From positions 372,001 through 436,000 of the forward strand of contig NZ_JAPENL010000003.1 of the NCBI RefSeq assembly GCF_026342015.1: 64,000 bases of DNA, given 5' to 3'. This DNA is from Micromonospora lupini. GTDB taxonomy: Bacteria > Actinomycetota > Actinomycetes > Mycobacteriales > Micromonosporaceae. Both the position numbers and the translations under genes were made by a program. Positions 8,611 through 17,397 of the stretch are shown here, one piece after another; the first letter of the stretch is position 1; each line of letters begins with the position of its first letter. Below the pieces are notes generated by a model. The model was not told the DNA's origin and searched no databases. It was given only the letters and a program-made list of their open reading frames with translations.

Positions 8611-8660
8611 GCCAGGGCTGACCGCCCTCGTACTCCCGGCCGCCGCCTCCACGCCACGCC

Positions 8661-9053
8661 CTAGGTCCTGTCGCTGCTGGTTGGCTTCCCGGAGCGACGG
8701 CTTTCCTGAGACGGTCGCGGAGGGCGGGGGCGCCTCGCTCGGATGGCCAGGAGGTCCGTCACGAGCGTCTGGGTGAAACGCATCTGGCGTTCGATCGGCC
8801 CCCTGCCGAGTGGCTGCGAGGAGAAGTATGCCGCCTGAATAGCGAGCGTTGAGATCACGAGCAACACGGATACACAGGCGACCAGCACGAGCGGCGCGGT
8901 CAACGCCACCATCACCGGCCGACTGATCAGGTGATTGGCCCAGAAGACCTGAGTCAGGACCAGGGCGGTGGCGGACAAGAAAACCGTTCGCCACGACCAC
9001 ACCAACAGGCGGTAGGACTTCCGCCTTCGCATCTCGGCAATGAGGTCGCTCAA
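8661..9053 (-). CDS. Small two-helix membrane protein
   Basis: About 130 residues with two transmembrane segments (SWRTVFLSATALVLTQVFW and MVALTAPLVLVACVSVLLV) and a basic, Pro-rich C-terminal tail. No family recognised. I place the start at TTG 9053 because GGCGGAG lies 6 bp upstream and it begins 14 bp after the stop of the App1-type phosphatase gene, which fits a two-gene operon. A longer in-frame reading from 9131 would overlap that gene's coding end by 64 bp and adds only Arg/Pro-rich sequence. Confidence 0.5.
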   Translation of the reverse strand: MSDLIAEMRRRKSYRLLVWSWRTVFLSATALVLTQVFWANHLISRPVMVALTAPLVLVACVSVLLVISTLAIQAAYFSSQPLGRGPIERQMRFTQTLVTDLLAIRARRPRPPRPSQESRRSGKPTSSDRT

Positions 9054-9067
9054 GGAGTACTCCGCCG

Positions 9068-10108
9068 TCAGACCAGGCCGGCGTCGCGGAGCAGCATCCA
9101 CAGGCCGGCGCCGTCCGGGGCGGACAGCCACTTCTGCCCCACCGGCCCCGACGACGGGCGGCCCGCCGGGGCGGGCAGGCTACCGGCAAGCACGGACTGG
9201 GTCGGGGACAGCCGGCGGATCGCCACCCCGGCGACGTTCTCCGGGTGGGCGGCGGCGAACTCCCGATAGATCTCCTGGTCGTGCTGGCCGTCGTCGCCGA
9301 CAAGCAGCCAGCGCACGTCGGGGAACTCCTTCGCCAGCCGGGCGAGGGTGGACCGCTTGTGCTCCATCCCGCTGCGGAACCAGCGGTCGGCGGTCGGACC
9401 CCAGTCGGTGAGCAGCAGCGGCCCGGCCGGGTAGAGGTGCCGGGACAGGAACCGCGTCAACGTCGGCGCCACGTTCCACGCGCCCGTGGACAGGTAGAAG
9501 ACCGGGGCGCCCGGATGCGCGGTGACCAGTCGCTCGTAGAGCACCGCCATGCCGGGCACTGCGGCGCGGGCGTGCTCGTCGAGGACGAAGGTGTTCCACG
9601 CGGCGAGCAGCGGCCGGGGCAACGCCGTCACCATCACCGTGTCGTCGATGTCGGAGAGGATGCCGAACTTGACGTCCGGATCGAGGATGCGCACGGGCGC
9701 GTCGACCGGCTCGGCGTCGGGCACGCTGACCCGGACGGTGCCCCACCCGGGCGGCAGGTCGGCCTCGACGAGCGTGTCGACGAAGCCGCTGCGGTCGGCC
9801 CGCGTCTCGTGCCGCACCCCGCCGGCCTCGATGTGCACCGTGACGTGCTTGGCGGGCAGGGTGGTGAAGCTGCGCCAGCCACGGACCTTCTCCAGCCGAC
9901 CCCGCTGACGGGTGTCCGGACGACCGAGCAGCACCCGGCACATCACCCGCACCCACCCGGGACGGCCGTAGCCGGTGTACGCGACGATGTTCATCCGCCA
10001 GCCGGTACGCCGCAACCGACGCTCCACGAGCTGGTGCACGGCGTCCTCGATCCGCGCAGCCCGGTGCAGGTTCGGCACGGCCAGCTGGCCGGCGGGTGTG
10101 GGTGGCAC
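9068..10108 (-). CDS. App1-family phosphatidate phosphatase domain protein (DUF2183)
   Basis: Resembles the catalytic domain of yeast App1, a Mg-dependent phosphatidate phosphatase of the HAD superfamily. Visible motifs are the nucleophile motif in GILSDIDDTVM (D153, D155 from the chosen start), FYLSTGAWNVAP, and GDDGQHDQEIY near the end. A conserved N-terminal block TGWRMNIVAYTGYG is typical of bacterial members. The 346-residue product starts at GTG 10108; GTG 10078 (at VPNLHRAARIED) is an alternative. Longer upstream frames run antisense to the GT-C gene and are ignored. Divergent from the GT-C membrane protein across a 25-bp tandem repeat. Substrate in bacteria is unproven. Confidence 0.85.
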   Translation of the reverse strand: MPPTPAGQLAVPNLHRAARIEDAVHQLVERRLRRTGWRMNIVAYTGYGRPGWVRVMCRVLLGRPDTRQRGRLEKVRGWRSFTTLPAKHVTVHIEAGGVRHETRADRSGFVDTLVEADLPPGWGTVRVSVPDAEPVDAPVRILDPDVKFGILSDIDDTVMVTALPRPLLAAWNTFVLDEHARAAVPGMAVLYERLVTAHPGAPVFYLSTGAWNVAPTLTRFLSRHLYPAGPLLLTDWGPTADRWFRSGMEHKRSTLARLAKEFPDVRWLLVGDDGQHDQEIYREFAAAHPENVAGVAIRRLSPTQSVLAGSLPAPAGRPSSGPVGQKWLSAPDGAGLWMLLRDAGLV

Positions 10109-10196
10109 GCGCCAACCCTGCCACACGTCGCCGGTCACGGCCACGCGAGCAGCCGGCGGAGCCGCCCCGCAGCCGGCCCTGGGCCGTCGACCCGGC

Positions 10197-10296
10197 CGAA
10201 CCAGCCGGGCCCCGGCCACGCCGAACCAGCCGGGCCCCGGCCACGCCGAACCAGCCCGGCGCCGGCTGCGCCGAACCAGCCCGGCAGCCCGGCGGA
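10197..10296. repeat. Four tandem copies of a 25-bp unit
   Basis: The unit CGAACCAGCCGGGCCCCGG plus CCACGC starts at 10197, 10222, 10247 and 10272, exactly 25 bp apart; the last two copies are degenerate. It lies in the divergent region between the App1-type phosphatase and the GT-C gene and does not encode protein in a conserved frame. Confidence 0.85.
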
Positions 10297-10337
10297 ACGT
10301 GACACACTCCGGTCGGGACGACGACGGGGGCGTGGTC

Positions 10338-12011
10338 GTGTCGCATCCAGTGCAGCACGGCGGGCGGTGGCGTCCGCGACTCGACCGGCCGGCGCTCGTC
10401 GCGCTCCTGGTCGGGTTGGTCGGTGTCGGATACCGGCTGGTCCTCACGCTGTACACCGTGCCGGTGTCGAACAGCGACGAGGCGACCTTCGGGCTGGCCG
10501 CCCTGCACATCGGGCAGGGCCGGGAACGCCCCGTCTTCCTCTACGGCCAGCACTACATGGGCATGCTGGAGTCGTACCTCGCCGCGCCGCTGCTCGCGGT
10601 GGCAGGGCCGAGCTGGCCGGTGCTGCGGCTGCCGATGCTCGCCCTGTACGCGGTCTTCCTCTACCTGGTGTACCGGCTCACCCGCCGGCTCTACACGCCG
10701 TGGTTCGCCGTCCTCGTCGTCGGCCTGCTGGCGCTGGGGCCGGAGCGGGTGGTGCGCGACCAGCTCACCGTGGTCGGCGGCCGTCCGGAGGTGAAGCCGG
10801 CGGTGCTGCTGATGCTGCTGATCACCGTGGGGCTGGCCACCGGGACGGTGCGCCGCCGTCGGCTGGCCGTGGCGCTGTTCGGGCTGCTGGTCGGGTTGGC
10901 CGCCTGGTCGGACTGGCTGATCCTGCCGTACCTGGCGGTGGCCGGCCTGGCCCTGGTGTGGGCGGTGCGGCGGGAGCTGCTCGGCTGGTCGGGGCTGCTG
11001 CTGGTGGCGGGCTTCGTGGCCGGGGTGGCGCCGATGATCGTCGACAACCTGCGGGCCGGGCCGGGCGAGGACTCGCTGACGGTGTTCCGGGAGGTCAGCA
11101 CCAAGGCCGGCCCGTTGCCACAGTGGTCGGACCGGATCTCCGGCGGCCTGCTGGAGGGGGTGCCACTGGCGCACGGGCTCTGCCCGGTCGACGGGTGCGG
11201 CCGGTGGCAGCAGTGGTTCGGCGTGATCTACCCGGTGCTGCTGGTGGCCGCCGCCGTGCTCGCGCTCCTCGCGTACCGCCGGGCCGCCGACGCATCGCGG
11301 GGCGCGCAGGCCGCAGACACCCCGCCCGGCACGCAGCCCGGGGGCGCGCTGCGGGGCGCGCGGGTCGGGCCCGTGGTGCAGCTCGCGCTTGTCGTCGGTG
11401 CGGCGTTGACACTGCTGTCGTACGTGCGCAGCCCGCTCGCCGCGACCAGTCCGCTGGACAACGCGCGCTACCTGTCGGTGCTGCAACTGTCGTTGCCGGC
11501 GGTGCTCTGGCCGCTCTGGGTGGCGGCTCTGGCCTGCTGGCGGGGCACGGTGGGAGCGCTCGGCCGGTTGGCCGGCGCGCTGGCTACAGCCGTGCTGGCG
11601 GCGCTTGCCGCGACGACGCTCGTGGTCACCGTGGTCTTCGCGACCACCGGCACCGCCGCGTCGCGGACCGAGGAGCGTCAGGCCCGGGAGCTGGCCGCCG
11701 CGCTGCGCGCCGACGGGCCCCACGAGGTGTACGGGGACTACTGGACCTGCAACCGGCTGATCTTCAACACCGACGAGTCGGTGGTCTGCGGGGTGCTCGA
11801 CGGGGACCTGTCCCCCGGGCAGAACCGCTACCGCCCGTACTGGCGGCAGGTCGGGCGGGCCGCCCGGCCGGGTTACGTGGTGGAGGTCGACTCGCCGATG
11901 GACCGGCGGCTGCGCCGGCTGCTCGGCGACCGGCCCGACGCCGCACCGGTGCGCGAGGTGGGCGGCTATCGCGTGTACCACCCCGACACACCGGTGCGGC
12001 CCTGGCGGTAG
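10338..12011 (+). CDS. GT-C type glycosyltransferase, ArnT/PMT (GT39-like) membrane protein
   Basis: A polytopic membrane protein of about 557 residues with some ten or more hydrophobic helices. The first loop carries the acidic motif NSDEATFGLAAL, in the place of the catalytic Asp-Glu of GT39/GT83 enzymes, which use polyprenyl-phosphate sugar donors on the outer face of the membrane. GQHYMGMLESYLAAP is also typical. The soluble tail is short. The start is uncertain: GTG 10338 (GGGGG 8 bp upstream) or GTG 10332. It has no sugar-pathway neighbours here; YaaA follows after 52 bp. Acceptor and donor unknown. Confidence 0.75.
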   Translation: MSHPVQHGGRWRPRLDRPALVALLVGLVGVGYRLVLTLYTVPVSNSDEATFGLAALHIGQGRERPVFLYGQHYMGMLESYLAAPLLAVAGPSWPVLRLPMLALYAVFLYLVYRLTRRLYTPWFAVLVVGLLALGPERVVRDQLTVVGGRPEVKPAVLLMLLITVGLATGTVRRRRLAVALFGLLVGLAAWSDWLILPYLAVAGLALVWAVRRELLGWSGLLLVAGFVAGVAPMIVDNLRAGPGEDSLTVFREVSTKAGPLPQWSDRISGGLLEGVPLAHGLCPVDGCGRWQQWFGVIYPVLLVAAAVLALLAYRRAADASRGAQAADTPPGTQPGGALRGARVGPVVQLALVVGAALTLLSYVRSPLAATSPLDNARYLSVLQLSLPAVLWPLWVAALACWRGTVGALGRLAGALATAVLAALAATTLVVTVVFATTGTAASRTEERQARELAAALRADGPHEVYGDYWTCNRLIFNTDESVVCGVLDGDLSPGQNRYRPYWRQVGRAARPGYVVEVDSPMDRRLRRLLGDRPDAAPVREVGGYRVYHPDTPVRPWR

Positions 12012-12063
12012 CGGCGGGTCGTACGCTGGCCGGGCTGCCGCTGCACCCGCCCGAGGAGAACCG

Positions 12064-12861
12064 ATGCTCATCCTGCTGCCGCCCTCGGAGGGGAAGGCCG
12101 ACGCCGGCACCGGACGGCGGTGGACCCCGGAGCGGCTCTCGCTGCCGGAGCTGAACCCGGCCCGCGAGCGGGTCCTCGACGCGCTCGTGACCCTCAGCGC
12201 CGGGCCCGACGAGGAGGCCGCACGTGCCGCCCTCGGCCTCAGCGAGGGCCAGCGCGGCGAGCTGCGCCGCAACACCCGGCTGCGGGCGGCGGCCACCGCC
12301 CCGGCCGAACGGCTCTACACGGGGGTCCTCTACGAGGCGCTGGAGCTGGCCACGCTGCCGTCGGCGGCGCAGCGGGCGGCACGCCGGTCGATCCTGATCA
12401 GCTCCGGGCTGTGGGGGGCGGTCCGTCTCGCCGACCGGATCCCGCCGTACCGCTGCCCGATCGGCGCCCGCCTGCCGGGCGTGGGGGCGCTGTCGGCGTA
12501 CTGGCGCGGGGAGCTGGCCCCGGTCCTGGCCGGCGCGGCCGGTCGGGGGCCGGTGCTGGACCTGCGGTCCGGCGCGTACGCCGCCACCTGGACGCCGCGC
12601 GGTGAGCTGGCCGAGCGGACGGTGACCGTGCGGGTGCTGCACGAGCGGGAGGTCGACGGCGTGCCGGTCCGCTCGGTCGTGAGCCACTTCAACAAGGCGA
12701 CCAAGGGGCGGCTCGTTCGTGACCTTCTGGTCGCCGGGGCCCGGCCGCGTACCGCCGCGGAGTTGATCGGCACGCTGCGGGAGCTGAAGCACACGGTGGT
12801 GGAGGAGCCGGCCGCCGCTGGCCGGGTCCGGCAGGTGGACCTGGTCGTCACGGACCTGTAG
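12064..12861 (+). CDS. yaaA: Peroxide stress protein YaaA (DUF328)
   Basis: The 265-residue protein begins MLILLPPSEGKADAGTG, the signature start of the YaaA/DUF328 family, and contains ISSGLWGAVRLADRIPPY and FNKATKGRLVRDLL, the conserved central and C-terminal blocks. In E. coli YaaA limits DNA and protein damage under hydrogen peroxide by lowering free iron and binds DNA; it is cytoplasmic. Preceded by GAGGAGAACC, a good ribosome binding site. Length is usual for the family. No oxidative-stress genes are adjacent. Confidence 0.93.
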   Translation: MLILLPPSEGKADAGTGRRWTPERLSLPELNPARERVLDALVTLSAGPDEEAARAALGLSEGQRGELRRNTRLRAAATAPAERLYTGVLYEALELATLPSAAQRAARRSILISSGLWGAVRLADRIPPYRCPIGARLPGVGALSAYWRGELAPVLAGAAGRGPVLDLRSGAYAATWTPRGELAERTVTVRVLHEREVDGVPVRSVVSHFNKATKGRLVRDLLVAGARPRTAAELIGTLRELKHTVVEEPAAAGRVRQVDLVVTDL

Positions 12862-12967
12862 CGGCCCGTGAGCCGCAAGTTTTCCTCAAGGCTGGGCGGG
12901 ATGCGTTCCGCTGCGGCCGTGCAGGGGCCACGGTAGGGGAACCCAGACTCCGACGAAGGAGCCTCCG

Positions 12968-13648
12968 TTGGCCCGCGATCCCGCCCTGCTCGACCGGCCC
13001 CGTTCGCCGGCGACGCCTCCCCCGCTGGACTGGCTGACCCTGGGCGACGCGTTCGAGGCCGCCTGCCTGCTGCGCTGTACGGCACCGGCGGCCGGCGTCC
13101 GCTCGGCCGCCGCGCTGCCGTCGCACGCGCCGGGGGTCGAGTTCAACCGGGAGGACGCCGCGCTGCGGATGCGGCAACTGCTCGCCCGCCTCGACATCCC
13201 GGTCACCCAGGAGGTGGCCGTCGGCGGTCTGCGCCGCCGCTACGAGCTGCACCGGCTCTGGGTGCCGCCGGAGCACCGGGGGGCGTACGCCCGGATGGTG
13301 GATGCCGGCTGGTGGCAGGGGCGTCGGGAGCTGCTGGGCGGTCCCGTGCCGGGTGCCTCGCCGGCCCGCCGCCGGTGGATGTCCCGGCTCGCGGCGGCGG
13401 CCTGGCGGTCGGCGCTGTTGGCCGGCGGGCGGCACGTGCGGCGGCACATTCTCGGCGTACGCCTCACCGACCGGGAGCTGGCCGCCGTGCTGATCCGCAG
13501 CGCGGCCGTGCTCGACGTGCCGGCCGTGCTGCGCCCGGGCACCGGCTGTTTCCTGGTCAGCGTGGCCGACGGGCCGGACCGGGAACGCATCCTGCGCAGC
13601 GCGTCGATGGAGCCGGCGCGGGGCGCGGCCCCGGAGCCGGCCTGCTGA
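12968..13648 (+). CDS. Uncharacterised actinobacterial protein, two weakly repeated domains
   Basis: 226 residues from a TTG start with GAAGGAG 7 bp upstream. I do not recognise a named family with certainty. Two halves look loosely alike: LLRCTAPAAGVRSAAALP followed by an Arg-rich helix RMRQLLARLDIPV, and AWRSALLAGGRHVRRHILGV followed by LIRSAAVLDVPAVL then a strand GCFLVSVAD. This order resembles the paired LAGLIDADG-fold halves of WhiA, an actinobacterial sporulation regulator, but no catalytic acidic motif is evident, and the WhiA C-terminal HTH is missing. Treat as hypothetical. It sits between yaaA and the TAXI lipoprotein gene, same strand, each with its own spacer. Confidence 0.75.
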   Translation: MARDPALLDRPRSPATPPPLDWLTLGDAFEAACLLRCTAPAAGVRSAAALPSHAPGVEFNREDAALRMRQLLARLDIPVTQEVAVGGLRRRYELHRLWVPPEHRGAYARMVDAGWWQGRRELLGGPVPGASPARRRWMSRLAAAAWRSALLAGGRHVRRHILGVRLTDRELAAVLIRSAAVLDVPAVLRPGTGCFLVSVADGPDRERILRSASMEPARGAAPEPAC

Positions 13649-13729
13649 TCGGAGCCCGCGCCGCACCCATCGGCGGCACTGACGGGTACGGGCTTGCGCG
13701 CGTTCGCCGGAACGCGCACAGTGCACCGC

Positions 13730-14683
13730 GTGAGTCGTACCTCGTCGGGTCGGAGCGGTTCGCGCCGCGCGGGGGCGGCGGCGCTGGCGCTTGTCGCGGC
13801 CCTCACCGCCGCCGGCTGTCGGGACGACCCGGCCGAGCCGATATCGATCCGGATCGCCACCGGCAGCCCCACCGCCGTCTACTACGCGTTCGGGCAGTCC
13901 CTCGCGACCATCCTCAACCGGGAACTACCAGGGGTACGGGCCAGCGTGGTGATCACCGCCGCCTCGGCGGAGAACGTGCGCCTGGTCGGCTCCGGAGCGG
14001 CCGAGCTGGGCTTCACCCAGGCCGACGTGCTGCCCACCAGTCCGGCGCTGAGCCCGTCGGTGGACGCGGTGGCTCGGGTGTACGACGACCAACTGCATCT
14101 GGTCACGACCGACGGCGGGCCGGTCCGCACGGTCGGCGACCTGCGGGGCCGCCGGGTCTCCGTGGGTGCGCCCGGCTCGGGCACCGAGATCACCGCCACC
14201 CGGCTGCTGGAGGTGGCCCACCTCGGCGGCGACACGGTACGCCGGGAACGGCTCGGCCTTGACGACTCGGTGGCGGCGCTGCGCGCGGGGCGCATCGACG
14301 CGTTCTTCTTCTCCGGTGGCCTGCCCGTGCGCGGCATCGAGGAGCTGGCCGGGCGCAGCGCCACACGCATCGTGGGCCTCGGTGAGTGGACGGAGCCGCT
14401 GCGCGCCCGGTACGGCCAGGTCTACGTCTCCCGGGACATTCCCCGCTCGGTGTACGGCATGAACCCGGTGACCACCGTCGCCGACCCGAACTACCTGATC
14501 GTGCGGGCCAGCCTGCCGGAGCCGCTGGTCCGGGAGGTGACCCGGCTGCTGATGGAGCGTCGGGCCGAGCTGGGCGCGGCGCATCCGGCGGCGGGACGGA
14601 TGAGCCCCCGCTCGGCGATCGCCACCGCGCCGCTGCCGCTGCACCCGGGCGCCGCCGCCTGGTACCGGGCCGCCAAGCCCTGA
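13730..14683 (+). CDS. TAXI-family TRAP-type solute-binding lipoprotein
   Basis: 317 residues from GTG 13730. The N-terminus is a signal peptide ending in the lipobox LTAAGC, so the protein is anchored outside the membrane. The mature part begins IRIATGSPTAVYYAFGQSLA and contains VITAASAENVRLVGSGAAELGF, the hallmark of TAXI (TRAP-associated extracytoplasmic immunogenic) binding proteins, which bind small carboxylates or amino acids. No TRAP membrane genes (DctQ/DctM type) are in the window. Instead it converges on a two-component system 66 bp away, so it may act as a sensory co-receptor rather than in transport (inference). Confidence 0.88.
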   Translation: MSRTSSGRSGSRRAGAAALALVAALTAAGCRDDPAEPISIRIATGSPTAVYYAFGQSLATILNRELPGVRASVVITAASAENVRLVGSGAAELGFTQADVLPTSPALSPSVDAVARVYDDQLHLVTTDGGPVRTVGDLRGRRVSVGAPGSGTEITATRLLEVAHLGGDTVRRERLGLDDSVAALRAGRIDAFFFSGGLPVRGIEELAGRSATRIVGLGEWTEPLRARYGQVYVSRDIPRSVYGMNPVTTVADPNYLIVRASLPEPLVREVTRLLMERRAELGAAHPAAGRMSPRSAIATAPLPLHPGAAAWYRAAKP

Positions 14684-14749
14684 CCGTCGCCGGCCGCGCC
14701 CGAGGCGCTTCGCGGCCCACTCGGGTCGCTGCCGTGGCGGGGCGAGCCG

Positions 14750-16183
14750 CTAGCGCGCCGGGGCGGGCCGCAGGTCGGCGGCGGTGTCCTCGTCCGCCGA
14801 CGCCACCGCCGGCTCGGGCTCGGGGGCCGGGAACCACAGGTCGGCGACCAGCCCGCGTGGCTGGGCCGGCCGCATGGTCAGCCGCCCGTCGGAGGCGTCC
14901 ACAAGCACGGCGGCGATGGTCAGGCCGAGCCCCGCGCCGTCGACGTTCTGCGCGTCCGGCGCACGCCAGAACCGCTCGGTGGCCTGGCCGAGCTGACTCT
15001 CGGTCATCCCCGGGCCGGTGTCGCGCACCTCCAGGACCACCCCGCCGTCGCGCCGGGCCACGGTCACCGTCACCGCCCCGCCCGCCCCGCTGAACTTCAC
15101 CGCGTTGTCGATGAGCGCGTCCAGCGCCTGGTCGACGGCGGTCGGCACGGTCCGCGCGTACGCCGGGGCGTCGCTCGTGGCCATCCGCAGCGCGACCGAC
15201 CGGTGCCGGGCCAACGGTGCCCACGCGGCCACCCGGGACGCGGCCACTGCGGCGGCGTCCACGGTGACGCGCTCGTTCTCCTCCCGTTCGGCGCGGGCCA
15301 GGGTGAGCAGCGCGTCGAGCACAAGCGCCAACCTGTCGGTCTCCTCAAGCGCCAACCGGTGCTCGGAGCGCCCGTCCGCGCCGGTGAGGCTGGGACCCAG
15401 CTCCTCCACCCGCAGCCGCAGCGCCGTGAGCGGGTTGCGCAGCTGATGGCTTGCGTGCGCGACGAACGCGCGCTGCCGGTCCATCACGTCGGAGACCACG
15501 TCGGCCATGTGGTTGAAGCTTGCCGCGAGTCGGCGCAGCTCCGGCGGGCCGAGCCGGTGCTGTACGCGCGCGCCCCGGTCACCCTCGGCGATCTCGTGGG
15601 TGACGGCGTCCAACTCGGTCACCGGGCGCAGCACCCAACCGGCCAACCCGAACGCGGTGAGCACGCAGGCCAGCACGACGAGCAGGCCGGCCAGGGTGAG
15701 CAGCAGCCACCAACTGCTCACGGCCCGGCGGATGTCGTCGGCCGGGGTCACGATCACCACCGCGCCGAGGACCTCACCGCCGTCGTTGATCGGCACCGCC
15801 ACCACCACCGGCCCGGCCGACCAGGGCCAGACCGACTCGGGGGCGCTTGCCTGCTGCCCGGACAACGCGACGTCCAGCACCGTGGCGGTCCCGGTGGACT
15901 GCCAGCTCGAGGAGTCGACGACGATGCCCCGGTCCCGGTCCACGACCGCCGCGCCGATCCCGTACAGCTCGTCGTAGCTGCGCAGCTCCGCACCGATCGG
16001 GCCGGGCTCGCCGCCGCGCAACGCCGGCCCGGCCAGCGAGGCGAACCGGGTGGCGTCGGCGAGCCGGTCGGCGCGTACCCGCTCGGTCTCCCGGCTGGCC
16101 AGGGTGACGGCGAGCGGACTCTCCAACGCGATGAGGACGAGCACCATCAGCAGCAGGTAACTGATCACCAGTCGACGGCGCAC
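14750..16183 (-). CDS. Two-component sensor histidine kinase
   Basis: 477 residues: a transmembrane helix at 6-29, an extracytoplasmic sensor region to about 155, a second helix (WWLLLTLAGLLVVLACVLTAFGLAGW), a HAMP-like linker, the dimerisation/phosphoacceptor domain with H246 in HASHQLRNPLTALR, and a HATPase domain with DALIDNAVKFS (N box), DTGPGM (G1) and GAGLGLTI (G2). Architecture is of the TctE/BaeS class. It follows the response regulator gene by 9 bp and is read from the same transcript. The 3' end converges on the TAXI lipoprotein gene, a likely partner in sensing. Confidence 0.95.
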   Translation of the reverse strand: MRRRLVISYLLLMVLVLIALESPLAVTLASRETERVRADRLADATRFASLAGPALRGGEPGPIGAELRSYDELYGIGAAVVDRDRGIVVDSSSWQSTGTATVLDVALSGQQASAPESVWPWSAGPVVVAVPINDGGEVLGAVVIVTPADDIRRAVSSWWLLLTLAGLLVVLACVLTAFGLAGWVLRPVTELDAVTHEIAEGDRGARVQHRLGPPELRRLAASFNHMADVVSDVMDRQRAFVAHASHQLRNPLTALRLRVEELGPSLTGADGRSEHRLALEETDRLALVLDALLTLARAEREENERVTVDAAAVAASRVAAWAPLARHRSVALRMATSDAPAYARTVPTAVDQALDALIDNAVKFSGAGGAVTVTVARRDGGVVLEVRDTGPGMTESQLGQATERFWRAPDAQNVDGAGLGLTIAAVLVDASDGRLTMRPAQPRGLVADLWFPAPEPEPAVASADEDTAADLRPAPAR

Positions 16184-16192
16184 GGCTGCCCC

Positions 16193-16861
16193 TCACGCAT
16201 CGCGCAGCCGGTAGCCGACCCCGCGGACGGTCTCCACCAGGCGCGCGTCGCCCAGCTTGCCGCGCAACGACCCGACGTGCACCTCGACGGTGTGCCGGTC
16301 GGCCCAGGTGGTGCCCCACGCGTCGAGCAGGATGCGGTCGCGGGGCACCGCCACCCCCGGCTGGCGGGCCAGCGACAGCAGCACGTCGAACTCCTTGCGG
16401 GTGAGCGTGACCGCGCGCCCCGCCACCGTCACCGTGCGGGCGGCCACGTCGATGCGTACCGCCCCCGCCTCGATCAGGTGCCGCTCGGGCGCCGCGTTCG
16501 CGGCCCGACGCAGCACCGCCTCGATCCGGGCCTGCAACTCCACCATCGAGAACGGTTTGACCACGTAGTCGTCCGCGCCGAGGCGCAGCCCGAGCACCCG
16601 GTCGCGTTCCTCACCCCGCGCGGTCACCGCGATGATGCCGAGCTGGCTGCTGCGTCGGCGCAGCTCCCGACACACGTCGGTGCCGTCTCCGTCGGGCAGG
16701 GTCAGATCGAGCAGCACCAGGTCGCAGGGGGCGGCGGAGAGCGCCGCGGCGACTGTGGCCGCGTGCTCGACCTGGTAGCCGCGGCGGGTCAGGGCGGAGG
16801 AGAGCGCGGCAGCCACCCGGCGGTCGTCCTCCACCAGCAGGATCCGCACCGTGCCCCCCAT
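16193..16861 (-). CDS. OmpR/PhoB-family response regulator
   Basis: 222 residues from ATG 16861. The receiver domain has the acidic pair E11-D12-D13, phosphoacceptor D52 in LVLLDLTLPDGDG, T80 and K102 in DDYVVKPFS. The C-terminal winged helix ends with VEVHVGSLRGKL and RGVGYRL, typical of OmpR/PhoB. It is the first gene of the regulator-kinase pair. Targets are unknown; the convergent TAXI lipoprotein is the nearest candidate. Confidence 0.96.
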   Translation of the reverse strand: MGGTVRILLVEDDRRVAAALSSALTRRGYQVEHAATVAAALSAAPCDLVLLDLTLPDGDGTDVCRELRRRSSQLGIIAVTARGEERDRVLGLRLGADDYVVKPFSMVELQARIEAVLRRAANAAPERHLIEAGAVRIDVAARTVTVAGRAVTLTRKEFDVLLSLARQPGVAVPRDRILLDAWGTTWADRHTVEVHVGSLRGKLGDARLVETVRGVGYRLRDA

Positions 16862-16959
16862 CCGTCGCAGCCGTCCTGCGAATGGTGGCAGAAGGGTGCC
16901 GCGAGCGGGAGGGCCGCCTCCGGTCGGATCGGCTACCGGGCCCGTTTCCTCAGGGGGCC

Positions 16960-17271
16960 CTACAGGCCGAAGACGTCGTCGGCGACCGCGTCGCGGACGC
17001 CGTCGGCGAAGCCCCGGAAGCCGGGGTCGTCGTGCCGGGCCGGCACGCTTGTGACGTTGACCCCGCTGGCCTGGGTGACGGCGTCGACCAGGGGCGGGAA
17101 GTCGATCTCGGCGTCGTCGAAGGCGTCGTCGTCCGCCTCGGCCAGGTTGATCACATGCTGTACGTCGTCGGACGGGGTGTCCGGGTCCTCGGCCCACTCG
17201 CCGCCGGCCCGGTAGCACTCGTCGTACAACCCGCGCTGGCTGTCGGTCCAGTCGTCGTCGTAGCTCGCCAT
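16960..17271 (-). CDS. Small acidic hypothetical protein
   Basis: 103 residues starting MASYDDDWTDSQRGLYDECY, very rich in Asp/Glu in the first two thirds (for example EADDDAFDDAEIDFPPL), with no membrane segment. No family recognised. ATG 17271 is chosen because the acidic, gene-like composition begins there; longer frames run antisense to the DUF952 gene. It lies 98 bp upstream of the response regulator gene on the same strand; the gap contains no clear promoter. Confidence 0.6.
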   Translation of the reverse strand: MASYDDDWTDSQRGLYDECYRAGGEWAEDPDTPSDDVQHVINLAEADDDAFDDAEIDFPPLVDAVTQASGVNVTSVPARHDDPGFRGFADGVRDAVADDVFGL

Positions 17272-17385
17272 CGTCCATCCCTCCACGGCCGCTCCACCTG
17301 AGCATGCCGGGCCGCGACCGGCGTCGGCGGCGGTACGGCCGAAACGCGTACCGGCCGACGTTCGCACAGCGCGACGTCGGCGACG

Positions 17386-17391
17386 TAGTCT
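17386..17391 (+). promoter_or_regulatory. -10 element TAGTCT, leaderless start
   Basis: TAGTCT ends exactly 6 nt before the ATG of the DUF952 gene; the spacer GCGGAG may double as a weak ribosome binding site. The layout is the same as upstream of glgE, AlkB and the hydrolase at 57311. Confidence 0.45.
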
Positions 17392-17397
17392 GCGGAG

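Noticed and set aside
9180..12296. Minus-strand open frame of over 1000 codons across the App1-type, GT-C and YaaA genes
   Set aside because: It runs antisense or out of frame through three genes with clear families; its product is Arg/Gln/Pro-rich nonsense.
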